IMG/VR virus record: IMGVR_UViG_3300031885_002484
Coordinates: 1-35,317 of that record
Direction: 5' to 3' (one strand)
Length of the DNA: 35,317 nt
Source of the DNA: a virus
Under the pieces are notes generated by a model that saw only the letters and a program-made list of their open reading frames with translations, was not told the DNA's origin and ran no database searches. Each line of letters opens with the position of its first letter. Position 1 is the first letter of the stretch. Both the position numbers and the translations under genes were made by a program. Shown one piece after another: positions 1 through 7,778 of this stretch.

Positions 1-210
1 CATAGTTTGTCTAATTTTCTCAATTGCAGCATCACCTTTTTGAATAGTTGGATTATTTTGTAGTGATTTCAATTTTTGATCAAGCGATTTAGTTATACTA
101 CTATCATTAATAACCTGATACAGTTTGCCTGCAGGATCTGAAGTAACCGAAGGGGTTGAAACTATCGGTTTTACTGGAGATGTTGAGGCTGCTTGACCTA
201 AACTTTTCAT
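1..210 (-). CDS. Hypothetical protein, N-terminal part only (runs off the left edge)
   Basis: The minus-strand frame is open from an ATG at 210-208 to the window edge, giving 70 visible residues that begin MKSLGQAASTSPVKP. The first 25 or so residues are rich in Ser, Thr, Pro and Val, which suggests a disordered start. A DPAGKLYQVI stretch and a charged, probably helical part follow. The ATG overlaps the stop of the upstream 543-residue gene (ATGA, 207-210), so translational coupling is likely. I do not recognise the family. A minor virion or assembly protein is possible but not shown. Confidence 0.6.
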   Translation of the reverse strand, partial: MKSLGQAASTSPVKPIVSTPSVTSDPAGKLYQVINDSSITKSLDQKLKSLQNNPTIQKGDAAIEKIRQTM

Positions 211-1838
211 AAATACACTTTGCTATGCATAAAGGTTGCGCCTTCATAACTATCAGCCATTCCGCGTCTGTATAATGGTTGGCAATTACCTTGTTTATCT
301 TGATAAACTTTATGTGTAGGTAATCCCGTATGTCCGCAAATTTCGTGCTGACTCGAAGAACTATTAACAATCATTGCACATTTGCTTGGTTGTTCTACCG
401 TATCTACTTTATGTCCAAGACCATAAGTAAATGCTGCTAATGCAGTTTCATATGCTTTTTCATCATCTGAATCAGATAATACATTTAAAGCATCTTCTGC
501 TTTAATATAATTGCCTTCAGCGATTGCGTTTTTAACCGTATTAACTAATTCTGATGGTTTAACGCCATATAGAGGAGACGCTGATAAGGCTGCAACTCGA
601 TCAAAGCCTTCTGTACGAAGTAAGGATGATACTGCCATTTTATCAAAGGCTGTTACAGAACCATTACAAAGTAAGATAGTTGGAGGTAATACGTTATTAC
701 TTTCAATTTTTAATGGAACTTTGAAAGCAACAGAACCACCATTTAAAGCAACTGAATAAGTAATAGAAGTATCGGTGCTAGCTAACACAGATATATTATA
801 AGTATTAGCTCCACAGCTATGTAATTGTTTCTTAATTAAATCTGCACCACGTTCTATTAATTTAGAACCAAATTTAAAGCTTGCAAATCCTAATTCAGAA
901 TCAAATGTTTTAGCCAATGCTTCAAATTGAGGATCTTCAATTTGAGGTAAATTCAATATTAAATTTGGATTTTCTGATTCTATTTCGGTACCCAATATTT
1001 GTGGTCCAAGATAATCAGCCTTACTTTCACTTTGAGCATTAAGTTTTGTTAAAGCCAAATCTACATTGCTAATTTCGTGATCATTACCTTTAGCAACTAA
1101 AGAAGCTGTTAATACTTCTTCGGCGTGTATTTGCAGTCTATCTCCAGCTTTAGAAGTTAAATAATTATAAACAGTATCTTTTGTAAGCTCTTCTGCACCG
1201 GCGTTGCCGACAAACATAGAAGGACTATATAATACTTTATTTCCCAATATTTCGATTGGTACAAGTATTGAAGTAGTTCCACGAGGAGTTTCAAATGATG
1301 CAGAACAGATTAAAATGTTATCTTTTCCACATAAAACTTTAGATTGAATATGAAAACCCAATTCTTTAAAACGATTAATACATACTGAAACGGCTTGTTT
1401 CATAGCTGTTTGGCTATAATCTTCTTTTGAGCCACCAAATGCTTTGTCTAAAGCTCCCGCAAGTACAGGATCAACTACATTATCAAATGCTTCTTGCATT
1501 ATATCATTTGAAAAAGCTTCCGTATGAGCGGGCACTGGAGCTGTTTGAACTTCAACTTTACCTAATTCATCACCAAATAATGATGCAAATTTGTTATTAC
1601 GACTATAAAACTTTTCATATAAATCTTTTACTTCTGCTCTAGAAATAAAGAGTTTTTCTGAATTAGCCATTTTACCAACTACTCTTGACAACATTCCGAT
1701 CGTATAATCTCCGGGATATTGCTCTTGAGCTTTAGCAAGTTTAACAGTAAAAAGAGGTAATGAGATTTTCTCATTATCTTCTGCGAATTTAGCTAAAGAA
1801 TTAGCTAATTTTAATAGAGTTTGATGAGCATTAGACAT
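207..1838 (-). CDS. Hypothetical protein of 543 residues with a probable internal domain repeat
   Basis: This is a long ORF with no recognised family. GGAG lies 8 nt before the ATG, which supports the start at 1838. The N-terminus (about 1-90) is helical and charged. Residues about 143-214 and 323-395 look like two divergent copies of one alpha/beta unit: a helix, then strands, then a VP-I-N-VL-P type stretch (VPIEILGNKVL in the first, VPLKIESNNVLPP in the second). The C-terminus (about 490-543) carries several Cys and His residues (SSQHEICGHTG). There is no signal peptide or membrane segment. It is coupled to the genes on both sides by 1-4 nt overlaps, so it probably works with them. A structural or virion-associated role is a guess. 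Confidence 0.75.
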   Translation of the reverse strand: MSNAHQTLLKLANSLAKFAEDNEKISLPLFTVKLAKAQEQYPGDYTIGMLSRVVGKMANSEKLFISRAEVKDLYEKFYSRNNKFASLFGDELGKVEVQTAPVPAHTEAFSNDIMQEAFDNVVDPVLAGALDKAFGGSKEDYSQTAMKQAVSVCINRFKELGFHIQSKVLCGKDNILICSASFETPRGTTSILVPIEILGNKVLYSPSMFVGNAGAEELTKDTVYNYLTSKAGDRLQIHAEEVLTASLVAKGNDHEISNVDLALTKLNAQSESKADYLGPQILGTEIESENPNLILNLPQIEDPQFEALAKTFDSELGFASFKFGSKLIERGADLIKKQLHSCGANTYNISVLASTDTSITYSVALNGGSVAFKVPLKIESNNVLPPTILLCNGSVTAFDKMAVSSLLRTEGFDRVAALSASPLYGVKPSELVNTVKNAIAEGNYIKAEDALNVLSDSDDEKAYETALAAFTYGLGHKVDTVEQPSKCAMIVNSSSSQHEICGHTGLPTHKVYQDKQGNCQPLYRRGMADSYEGATFMHSKVYL

Positions 1839-2293
1839 TATGAAAGCTCCGGATATTTGGCTAATATACTTTTTTGTGTATCACGATCGACAGAATTCAA
1901 TAAAGCTTTCACTAAATTTTTATTACTGGCAAGTCTTTTTGGTAAATATTGTTGAGCCAATGATAAATCACTTTCTTGGAAACCTAATAGGGAGGAGGCG
2001 ACCTTACATAAATGCTCTTGTTTGTAAAAAATATGTAAATCTGCGCTTTTTACAAGAACAGACCACGGTTGCAGGCTTGCTGTAACAACCTTATCCTCTT
2101 CATTATAGAGAGCAATAATATAATCTCCATCATCTGAACTCTGTATTTGCCACAATTCGTCGGCAGGGGCATCTTTGAATTTTACAACATCGAACGCAAT
2201 TTTAACTATTTTATCTTTAACGTCAGACAGTTTGTAAGATTTTTTAGATACTACACTTGATACATTATCTAAATCAATCGAAAATTTAGGCAT
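1838..2293 (-). CDS. Hypothetical protein, 151 residues
   Basis: The ORF starts MPKFSIDLDN with GGAG five bases before the ATG. Its TAA shares one base with the ATG of the next gene (TAATG at 1836-1840). The first 100 residues alternate hydrophobic and charged positions, as in a beta-rich fold. The last 45 (FQESDLSLAQQYLPKRLASN and onward) look helical. I see no catalytic motif, Cys cluster or membrane segment and do not recognise it. Tight coupling to the 543-residue gene suggests a shared job. Confidence 0.7.
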   Translation of the reverse strand: MPKFSIDLDNVSSVVSKKSYKLSDVKDKIVKIAFDVVKFKDAPADELWQIQSSDDGDYIIALYNEEDKVVTASLQPWSVLVKSADLHIFYKQEHLCKVASSLLGFQESDLSLAQQYLPKRLASNKNLVKALLNSVDRDTQKSILAKYPELS

Positions 2294-2362
2294 TTATACT
2301 CCAAAGAGGGATTTCAGAGAAATATGAAAATAATAGTAGGAAATAATTAGTTATTTGGCTAA

Positions 2363-3190
2363 TTAAGATTTTTGTTTCCAATATTTAGCACGAATATCAC
2401 TCATTTTAACTTTGGTGCTTTCGGAATGTTCTTTACCAATCCATTTACTAAAATTATTAAGCAACTCTATATTATTAACTTTTAATATACGATATACTTT
2501 ACCATTGCCACCGAAGCCAAACATTGCTTTGATTTCTTTAATAGTTTTACCTTGTTTGTAAGCGGCAACTACTTGATTTTGTATATCTTGTACTTCCATT
2601 CGACTGGTAATGCGTTTGGCAACTGTTTCTGCCGATTGCGGCTTACCGGTTAGTTTTTCACTCATTGCCCGTTTAGCTTCATCGGTATGATGCCTACCAA
2701 GCATAGGATGTTCTTGCTCAACGTGACGCCGTTTCATAAAATCAGAATTGGCAATTTTCCACTCTTCAGTATGTGGAGACTTTGGTATGCCAACAGTCGC
2801 TTCTGATATCTTTTGCCTCGTTTCATTAGAAACAATTCTACCAATATTTGCTTGTGATATTTTTTGCTTTGTTTCTTCTGAATGTTTTCCTAACGATCCG
2901 CCACCTTTAATATTATATCCAATTATATGATTACGACTATCATATTTAACTATATACTCTTCTTCTAATCTATTAGCTTCTACTTGATCAAATGTTTTTT
3001 CTAATATGGTATATATAAAATTTTCTATTCCATATTTATTAATGGCAGAGTATAAATATACTGAATTTTTATAATTTGAGCCATTTTTACCCATACGAAT
3101 ATTTAACTCATACCAACTTTGACCAATATAAATTTTATTATTAACTTGATTTGTTAATAAATAAATTATGCAATAATTATTTCTTTTCAT
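2363..3190 (-). CDS. GIY-YIG homing endonuclease with NUMOD3-type DNA-binding repeats
   Basis: The protein is 275 residues. The N-terminal GIY-YIG nuclease domain begins near residue 8 (IIYLLTNQVNNKIYIGQS) and runs to about 95, with a conserved-looking Glu (LEEEYIVKYDS) and a GYNIKGGG segment. The rest holds several NUMOD3-like units (for example GKHSEETKQKISQANIG and RHHTDEAKRAMSEKLTGK, and a last one near the C-terminus). A helix-turn-helix (YKQGKTIKEIKAMFGFGGNG) lies between them. This layout is typical of phage homing endonucleases such as the I-TevI and Seg families, which cut intron-less or insert-less alleles to spread. The gene begins 14 nt after the stop of the intein-bearing HTH gene and has no clear Shine-Dalgarno sequence. 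The function call is firm; the target site is unknown. Confidence 0.93.
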   Translation of the reverse strand: MKRNNYCIIYLLTNQVNNKIYIGQSWYELNIRMGKNGSNYKNSVYLYSAINKYGIENFIYTILEKTFDQVEANRLEEEYIVKYDSRNHIIGYNIKGGGSLGKHSEETKQKISQANIGRIVSNETRQKISEATVGIPKSPHTEEWKIANSDFMKRRHVEQEHPMLGRHHTDEAKRAMSEKLTGKPQSAETVAKRITSRMEVQDIQNQVVAAYKQGKTIKEIKAMFGFGGNGKVYRILKVNNIELLNNFSKWIGKEHSESTKVKMSDIRAKYWKQKS

Positions 3191-3204
3191 ACATTATTCA
3201 ACTA

Positions 3205-4134
3205 TCAAAACGGATCACTATCTCGTAGATCTGAAATTTGTTGTAATATTTCATTTACTTTAACATCTTCTTTTACTATTTTTTGTAGTTTTAATCTTAC
3301 ACCGCCATATGTTATAGGTTTTCCTTTATTATCCTTATTTTTATAATCAACATTACCATTAATACAATTATGTGTTATTATTCCATTTGCGATGAAATTA
3401 TGATGTGGTGCCTTCATACTTAAATCAAATACTATTTCATTTGATTTATTTTCATATTTAATTATATTTTCCCACCTAATATCTGTCCCGACATCATCTA
3501 ACGTGATAGGAATATCATTAAGTATTGCCAATTGTAGATCTTTTTCTATTATTGTTTGTAATTCTACCCACTCTTGTGTAGTATAAAATTTATGATCGGG
3601 GGTTGCTTTTATATTTTTACCAGAAGTAGTAGTAATTTCTAAAATAGGTTTTTCGCCTTGACAAATTACATTACTAATTGTATTATATTTAATATTATGA
3701 TTTTGATCCATACAAGCAATTTGACGATTCATTATTGAATGTGGATTTAATTCCCACCCCATCCATAAATCAGATAGTCGAGCATTGCCTGCACTGGTAT
3801 AAATTAAAGTATCTCCTGTGAGACATTTTGTTATTGATGATTGATTAACGCCCAAAGTTTTAGCAATTTCTATTTGAGTTTTACCAGAAGCATACAGTTT
3901 AACAACTTCTTTTTGTCTATCTGTAAGATTATCCTCTATAATACGCCACAATTCTTTTTTTAATTGTTCTTCAAGCTCAGCAATATCGTCATTATATGAA
4001 AAAGGGTTTAATTTTTTATAAATTGAATCAGTATCAGAGAAGATATCTAATAATTCGTGAGGGTAGGATATTTCCAAAAGTAAATTTTGGTAGGAATCGC
4101 TTCGATTTTTTATTTTTTTATAATCTCTCATCAT
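3205..4134 (-). CDS. Sigma-region-4-like HTH protein interrupted by a mini-intein
   Basis: The 309-residue precursor contains host-protein residues 1-103 and 257-309, which would join to a 156-residue product. The host part has a charged N-terminus and then LTDRQKEVVKLYASGKTQIE, continuing IAKTLGVNQSSITK. This is a region-4 or LuxR-like helix-turn-helix of the kind found in sigma factors. Residues 104-256 are an intein placed in the recognition helix. After it comes CINGNVDYKNKDNKG and a charged tail. The ATG at 4134 has AAAGG five bases upstream, inside the end of the preceding GIY-YIG gene. A phage sigma factor or transcription regulator is likely. Regions 2 and 3 are not recognisable, so it could also be a different HTH DNA-binding protein, such as a small-terminase type. 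Confidence 0.8.
   Translation of the reverse strand: MMRDYKKIKNRSDSYQNLLLEISYPHELLDIFSDTDSIYKKLNPFSYNDDIAELEEQLKKELWRIIEDNLTDRQKEVVKLYASGKTQIEIAKTLGVNQSSITKCLTGDTLIYTSAGNARLSDLWMGWELNPHSIMNRQIACMDQNHNIKYNTISNVICQGEKPILEITTTSGKNIKATPDHKFYTTQEWVELQTIIEKDLQLAILNDIPITLDDVGTDIRWENIIKYENKSNEIVFDLSMKAPHHNFIANGIITHNCINGNVDYKNKDNKGKPITYGGVRLKLQKIVKEDVKVNEILQQISDLRDSDPF
3367..3825 (-). mobile_element. Mini-intein (153 residues, no endonuclease domain)
   Basis: All splicing blocks are visible in the precursor. Block A is CLTGDTLIYTSAG with the nucleophile Cys104. Block B is GKNIKATPDHKFY with Thr178 and His181 (TxxH). Block F is IVFDLSMKAPHHNFIANG. Block G is IITHN followed by Cys257, with His255 and Asn256. 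Only about 50 residues separate blocks B and F, so no LAGLIDADG or HNH nuclease is present. The key residues are intact, so protein splicing is expected. The insertion point (SITK/CING) lies in the HTH recognition helix, so the unspliced protein should not bind DNA normally. Confidence 0.93.
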
Positions 4135-4135
4135 A

Positions 4136-4972
4136 TTAACCTTTAATATTATTTCTTAATAAAAGATTGCCAATAGTTGTTACACTACATTTATTAATTT
4201 TAGCCAATTCTCTTCTTGATACCATTCCACTTTTATAAATATCACATATTTCCAATTCCTGCTCCAACGTAAATTTATTACAGCCATTAGAAGATTTATT
4301 ATAATTAGATTTTCTAATTTCTACACCATTTCTTTTTAAAATGGTTGTAATCATATTTCTCATACAATCAAACTTCTTTCCCAAAGCATATCCAGACATC
4401 TCTTCTTCCATATATAGTCTGCATATTTCTTTCTCAATTTCTTCTGAAAATCTTCGATGAGCTTTACTTTCCACACCAACTCGAGATTTTGCTATTGCTA
4501 ATCTCCACTCATTATCAAATGTTTTACCTTCATTGGTGCCAGCTTTTCCCATAGATCCTTTAGAAATCTTATTTCTATGCTCTCTGCTGAATGGAATTCC
4601 TTTTAATGGACTTTCGTGCGTTTCATAATGTTTTTTTAAACTATCTGAAATTCTTAAACCAATCTCTGCTGGTCGCGGACTTACAAATCCACCTACATCT
4701 ACATTGTAGCCCTTGAATGGATTACGAGTATCATACTGTTTAATCAATTGCGCTTCGGTTCGATTAACATCTTCTTGAGATTTACAAGTAGCAATTACAT
4801 CAAATTTAAACGCATCAATACCATATTTTACCATAGCCCTCGTCACAACCTGACCGCCTTTATTATACTTGGCATTAGATTTGTGTTGAGACCATCTCAA
4901 ATCAGAATTGTTGGTCTGACCAATATACAACTTATTGTTAGTCGTATTAGTGATCTGATAAATAAAATACAT
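4136..4972 (-). CDS. GIY-YIG homing endonuclease with C-terminal HTH units
   Basis: The protein is 278 residues. The GIY-YIG domain opens the protein (MYFIYQITNTTNNKLYIGQT) and includes RWSQHK and a later Glu (NRTEAQLIKQYDTRNP), then GYNVDVGG. A NUMOD3-like part (PLKGIPFSREHRNKISKG) follows. Two helix-turn-helix-like units follow near residues 185-225 (YMEEEMSGYALGKKFDCMRN) and 240-275 (YKSGMVSRRELAKINKCSVT). The stop at 4136-4138 ends one base before the ATG of the intein-bearing gene and supplies its Shine-Dalgarno sequence. It resembles its partner at 2363-3190 in architecture but is clearly diverged. It probably cuts a site in or near the HTH gene; this is inferred from position only. Confidence 0.93.
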   Translation of the reverse strand: MYFIYQITNTTNNKLYIGQTNNSDLRWSQHKSNAKYNKGGQVVTRAMVKYGIDAFKFDVIATCKSQEDVNRTEAQLIKQYDTRNPFKGYNVDVGGFVSPRPAEIGLRISDSLKKHYETHESPLKGIPFSREHRNKISKGSMGKAGTNEGKTFDNEWRLAIAKSRVGVESKAHRRFSEEIEKEICRLYMEEEMSGYALGKKFDCMRNMITTILKRNGVEIRKSNYNKSSNGCNKFTLEQELEICDIYKSGMVSRRELAKINKCSVTTIGNLLLRNNIKG

Positions 4973-5015
4973 TACACTAACTATATATCTCTGTATTTCT
5001 CATAATTTAGACAAA

Positions 5016-5047
5016 ATAAAACCGACACAGTAAATAACTGCGTCGGT
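5016..5047 (-). terminator. Rho-independent terminator after the Toprim primase gene
   Basis: On the minus strand an 11-bp stem (ACCGACGCAGT pairing with ACTGTGTCGGT, one G-U pair, 5-nt loop; plus-strand arms 5021-5031 and 5037-5047) is followed by TTTATTTTG. It lies 21 bases past the stop of the primase gene, so it probably ends that transcript before the endonuclease/intein block. Confidence 0.75.
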
Positions 5048-5068
5048 TCATCATTTTTTTAACTTTAA

Positions 5069-5836
5069 TTAATGAATTAATGCTTGTTGCAACTCTTCAT
5101 CGCCAGAAATCGGTATCTCACTTAAAAAATCATCTAAATCTTTAAAGCCAGACGGAACATAAACGTTAGTAAAATTTGTATATTTACCATATTTCTCTAA
5201 TATTCTTTCTCTTCCGGAAGCTCCAGCCTCATCATTATCTAATAAGATTTTTATATTATTTGTATAACGTAATAACAATAGTAATTGTTCTGCCGACATA
5301 TTTGAAGAACCAACTGCTACAACGTTATGTATTCCTTTGTTATGAGCTTGAATACAATCAAATTGCCCTTCAACAATATATACATATCCCAAATCAATAA
5401 TATTTTGTTTAGCTTCATATAAACCGAACAAATGTTTACTTTTTTCAAAAGAAGTATTTTTATACTTTGATAGATTTATCGAAGCTCGTTCTTCATCATT
5501 TAACAAAGATCTACCAACAAGAGCTATAATCTTACCATATACGTCTTTGTATGGTAAGATTAAATTATGATTTTCTAAACTTGAAAATAATATTTTATAA
5601 TCGGAATCGATATTCTTCTCATAAATTAAATTACTTTCAATCAAAGTCTCTTCATCTATTAAAGAGAATAGTATTTTTAATTGATCCTGTGGTGGAAAAA
5701 ATCCAAATTTAAATTTCTCTTGTACTGATTTAGTTAATCTTTTATTTAAATAATTTAAAGCATCACTAGCTATTGGACAATTATATAATAAATTACTACA
5801 TACATCTACAATTGTATCATATTTATTTATTTGCAT
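5069..5836 (-). CDS. Toprim-domain primase half (DnaG-like, without zinc finger)
   Basis: The protein is 255 residues. It corresponds to the catalytic middle of DnaG-type primases. Residues about 90-150 match the RNA-polymerase subdomain (GKIIALVGRS, then KYKNTSFEKSKHLFGLYEAK). The Toprim motifs follow: VEGQFD with Glu156 and Asp160, and LLDNDEAG with Asp200 and Asp202, the metal ligands for primer synthesis. The zinc-binding N-domain of DnaG is missing here. A separate CHC2 zinc-finger gene sits at 24112-24675, which suggests a two-gene primase. The helicase-binding C-domain is also absent. The start overlaps the end of the zinc-ribbon gene upstream. A Toprim protein with another role is possible, but the YKN-F-K-LFGL segment favours primase. 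Confidence 0.85.
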   Translation of the reverse strand: MQINKYDTIVDVCSNLLYNCPIASDALNYLNKRLTKSVQEKFKFGFFPPQDQLKILFSLIDEETLIESNLIYEKNIDSDYKILFSSLENHNLILPYKDVYGKIIALVGRSLLNDEERASINLSKYKNTSFEKSKHLFGLYEAKQNIIDLGYVYIVEGQFDCIQAHNKGIHNVVAVGSSNMSAEQLLLLLRYTNNIKILLDNDEAGASGRERILEKYGKYTNFTNVYVPSGFKDLDDFLSEIPISGDEELQQALIH

Positions 5837-6161
5837 TTCCTAACATATTCTGTAACATTGTTTTAAATGGAGCACTTATATTAGTTAATTCTTTTTTACA
5901 AATTTTACACATAAGCTTATCTTTTTCTAGAGATGGAACTCCTTCAGCCGAACAACTGCCACATTTAACAGAATAAGCATCATTTGTTTTTTCTCGTTTT
6001 GTGGTTTGTCCTAATGTTTTAAGAGTATTTTTAGTAAAATGGGTTACATTAGTAATCGTATTCCCGCATTCTGCACATAGTACTGTTCCGCTTAAAACTT
6101 CTAATTTAGCCGCTTGTGGCTTCATACATCCCTTGTTATCGCAATTAATTATTACCGGCAT
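5823..6161 (-). CDS. Small zinc-ribbon protein, 112 residues
   Basis: Two pairs of Cys motifs are visible: CDNKGC near the start with CAEC at about 29-32, and CGSC with CKIC near residues 70-95. Each set fits a zinc ribbon. The rest is short and basic, with a helical C-terminus (APFKTMLQNMLGNANK). The family is not recognised. The gene overlaps both neighbours, DnaJ upstream by 17 nt and the primase half downstream by 14 nt, so it is probably co-expressed with replication and chaperone genes. Nucleic-acid binding is likely from the ribbons alone; nothing more can be said. Confidence 0.75.
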   Translation of the reverse strand: MPVIINCDNKGCMKPQAAKLEVLSGTVLCAECGNTITNVTHFTKNTLKTLGQTTKREKTNDAYSVKCGSCSAEGVPSLEKDKLMCKICKKELTNISAPFKTMLQNMLGNANK

Positions 6162-7137
6162 TTTTGAGTGCTCCTACTAGTGTAGTTATATCAGCCGGAT
6201 AATCTACATTCAACTGTATAATATGTGCTCCATCAGTATTTGTAACGCCACATTTGGGAATACTAATCTGATCAGAGTGTTTGCTTTGTGGTTTTATGAT
6301 AATCTCTTTATTACCATATAAAGTTTCTACTTCTTTAGTGGTACCTTCTAAAGCCTCTAATAAAGAAATAGTTAAGTCTGAATATACATCTTTCTTATTT
6401 TTAAGAAACATATTTTTATATGGAATAACTTTTATATGTACAAATACATCAGTATAATTATCTCCCATAATGTGCCTACCGGCGTAATTACCCTCGCCGC
6501 CTAATCTTAAAGTTTCATTATTAATACTTCCTGCAGGAATATTGATTTTGCCTTCTCGTTTTTCATTTAAGACTTTTTTACCAGAACAAGCAACGCATTT
6601 ATCTGTTTTTGTATTTTTGCCAAAACATTTATCACAAGATGTTTGAAAAATCATACCTTTATTATTTAAAGTCTTTCTTCCAAACCCATCACATTGATCA
6701 CAATCATTTCCAATCTTCTTGCCGCCTGAACCTTGACATAATGAACATTTTAAATTTCTATTGTATATTACTTCTTTCGCACATCCTAATACTGATTCTT
6801 GAAATGAAATTTCTACAGTTATTTTAATATGCATTGGTGGTGGTAATTGATCTTCATCACCTCCAAAAATACCTCCGCCATTATTAAAAAATATATCTCC
6901 CAAATCAACAACAGTATTCCAAAATCCACCTTGCATATTTGGTTGATATTTATTGGGGTTAGCTCTATAATCTTTTACTAATTGATAAGCTTCATTAATT
7001 TGTTTAAATTTATTTGGATCTTTTTTATACAGATCTGGATGATAATCCTTGGCAAGATTTTTCCATTTCTTTTTTAAATCATCATCAGAAATATCTTGAG
7101 ATACATCAAGTATTTTATAAGCTTCTTGTGGAGTCAT
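6145..7137 (-). CDS. dnaJ: DnaJ-type (class A) co-chaperone
   Basis: The 330-residue protein has the J domain at 1-60 with His33-Pro34-Asp35 (DYHPDLYKK), the signature that stimulates the ATPase of Hsp70/DnaK. A short glycine-containing linker follows (about 80-95). The zinc domain has four CxxC pairs (131/134, 146/149, 168/171, 181/184), and beta-sheet substrate-binding domains follow (INIPAGSINNETLRLGGEGN). It is slightly shorter than cellular DnaJ (about 375 residues). No DnaK is in the window, so it probably recruits the host chaperone to phage replication or assembly proteins. It overlaps the RuvC gene by 23 nt and the zinc-ribbon gene by 17 nt. Confidence 0.95.
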   Translation of the reverse strand: MTPQEAYKILDVSQDISDDDLKKKWKNLAKDYHPDLYKKDPNKFKQINEAYQLVKDYRANPNKYQPNMQGGFWNTVVDLGDIFFNNGGGIFGGDEDQLPPPMHIKITVEISFQESVLGCAKEVIYNRNLKCSLCQGSGGKKIGNDCDQCDGFGRKTLNNKGMIFQTSCDKCFGKNTKTDKCVACSGKKVLNEKREGKINIPAGSINNETLRLGGEGNYAGRHIMGDNYTDVFVHIKVIPYKNMFLKNKKDVYSDLTISLLEALEGTTKEVETLYGNKEIIIKPQSKHSDQISIPKCGVTNTDGAHIIQLNVDYPADITTLVGALKNAGNN

Positions 7138-7702
7138 TTTCTTTCCTCTTGCGTTTCATTTCATCTAGTTTGTTTGTCATTTTATAACAACAAAACAACC
7201 CACAAGCAATGGCATCAGCCTCATCATACAATTCTGTACGAATGGCACCAGTTTTCTTGTACTGTCTCGGTAAATTAACACCTAATAGTTTTTCTACAAG
7301 CTCTGGTATCTCTTCTTTTTTTGGCAACTGTGCTGTTAATTTTAATCCGTGCCTAATTGCCATAACACTATATAGTTCTGGTATTTCTCCCAAATACTCA
7401 TAAGTGGTTAAACCAACTAAACGATTATATAATGCTAGTTTAATTATGGTGTTTGCTGAACTTACTTTTGGCATAAATTGCGCAATATCTTCTATTGCTA
7501 CTTTATCTGGCTTATGTTCTTGTAATAACTCTAATATATCTTCTTTTAGAGTTTTTAAATTCTCAAACAAATGTCCCGATTTAGATGGTTTATAAAACCC
7601 GGAATCAAGTAATTTTATATTGTTTGCTTTATCTATATCAAAGATAGCCCAACCAATTACAGAGCTAGATACGTCGAATGACATAACCTTATTGTATAAC
7701 AT
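7115..7702 (-). CDS. ruvC: RuvC-like Holliday-junction resolvase
   Basis: The 195-residue RNase H-fold protein has the four acidic positions of RuvC in order: Asp10 (MSFDVSSSVIGWA), Glu71 (VAIEDIAQF), and Asp160 with Asp163 (YDEADAIACGL). RuvC resolves four-way junctions formed by recombination, so a role in clearing branched phage DNA before packaging is expected. No RuvA or RuvB is nearby. The start is uncertain: the first ATG (7702) has no Shine-Dalgarno sequence, and the second (7684, MSFDV) has AAGG too close. The gene follows the ssb terminator, so it needs its own promoter or read-through. The downstream DnaJ gene overlaps its end. Confidence 0.88.
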   Translation of the reverse strand: MLYNKVMSFDVSSSVIGWAIFDIDKANNIKLLDSGFYKPSKSGHLFENLKTLKEDILELLQEHKPDKVAIEDIAQFMPKVSSANTIIKLALYNRLVGLTTYEYLGEIPELYSVMAIRHGLKLTAQLPKKEEIPELVEKLLGVNLPRQYKKTGAIRTELYDEADAIACGLFCCYKMTNKLDEMKRKRKENDSTRSL

Positions 7703-7725
7703 ATATACATATATACCGATACAAT

Positions 7726-7758
7726 AAAAAAAGAGGCGGATATTGCTATCCGCCTCTT
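7726..7758 (-). terminator. Strong Rho-independent terminator after the ssb gene
   Basis: A perfect 12-bp inverted repeat (plus-strand arms 7731-7742 and 7747-7758, loop TTGC) reads on the minus strand as AAGAGGCGGATA, a loop, TATCCGCCTCTT, and then a run of T. It begins about 20 bases past the ssb stop codon. This is the clearest terminator in the window. Confidence 0.93.
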
Positions 7759-7778
7759 CATATTCATCTAATTAAATA

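Noticed and set aside
107-370. Minus-strand 87-residue frame at the left edge
   Set aside because: It overlaps two better genes (1-210 and 207-1838) in a different frame and shows no protein-like pattern.
2363-4972. Group I intron in the GIY-YIG block
   Set aside because: The endonucleases are complete free-standing genes and the interrupted gene is continuous in frame with protein-splicing motifs, so an intein explains it. No intron core was sought by folding.
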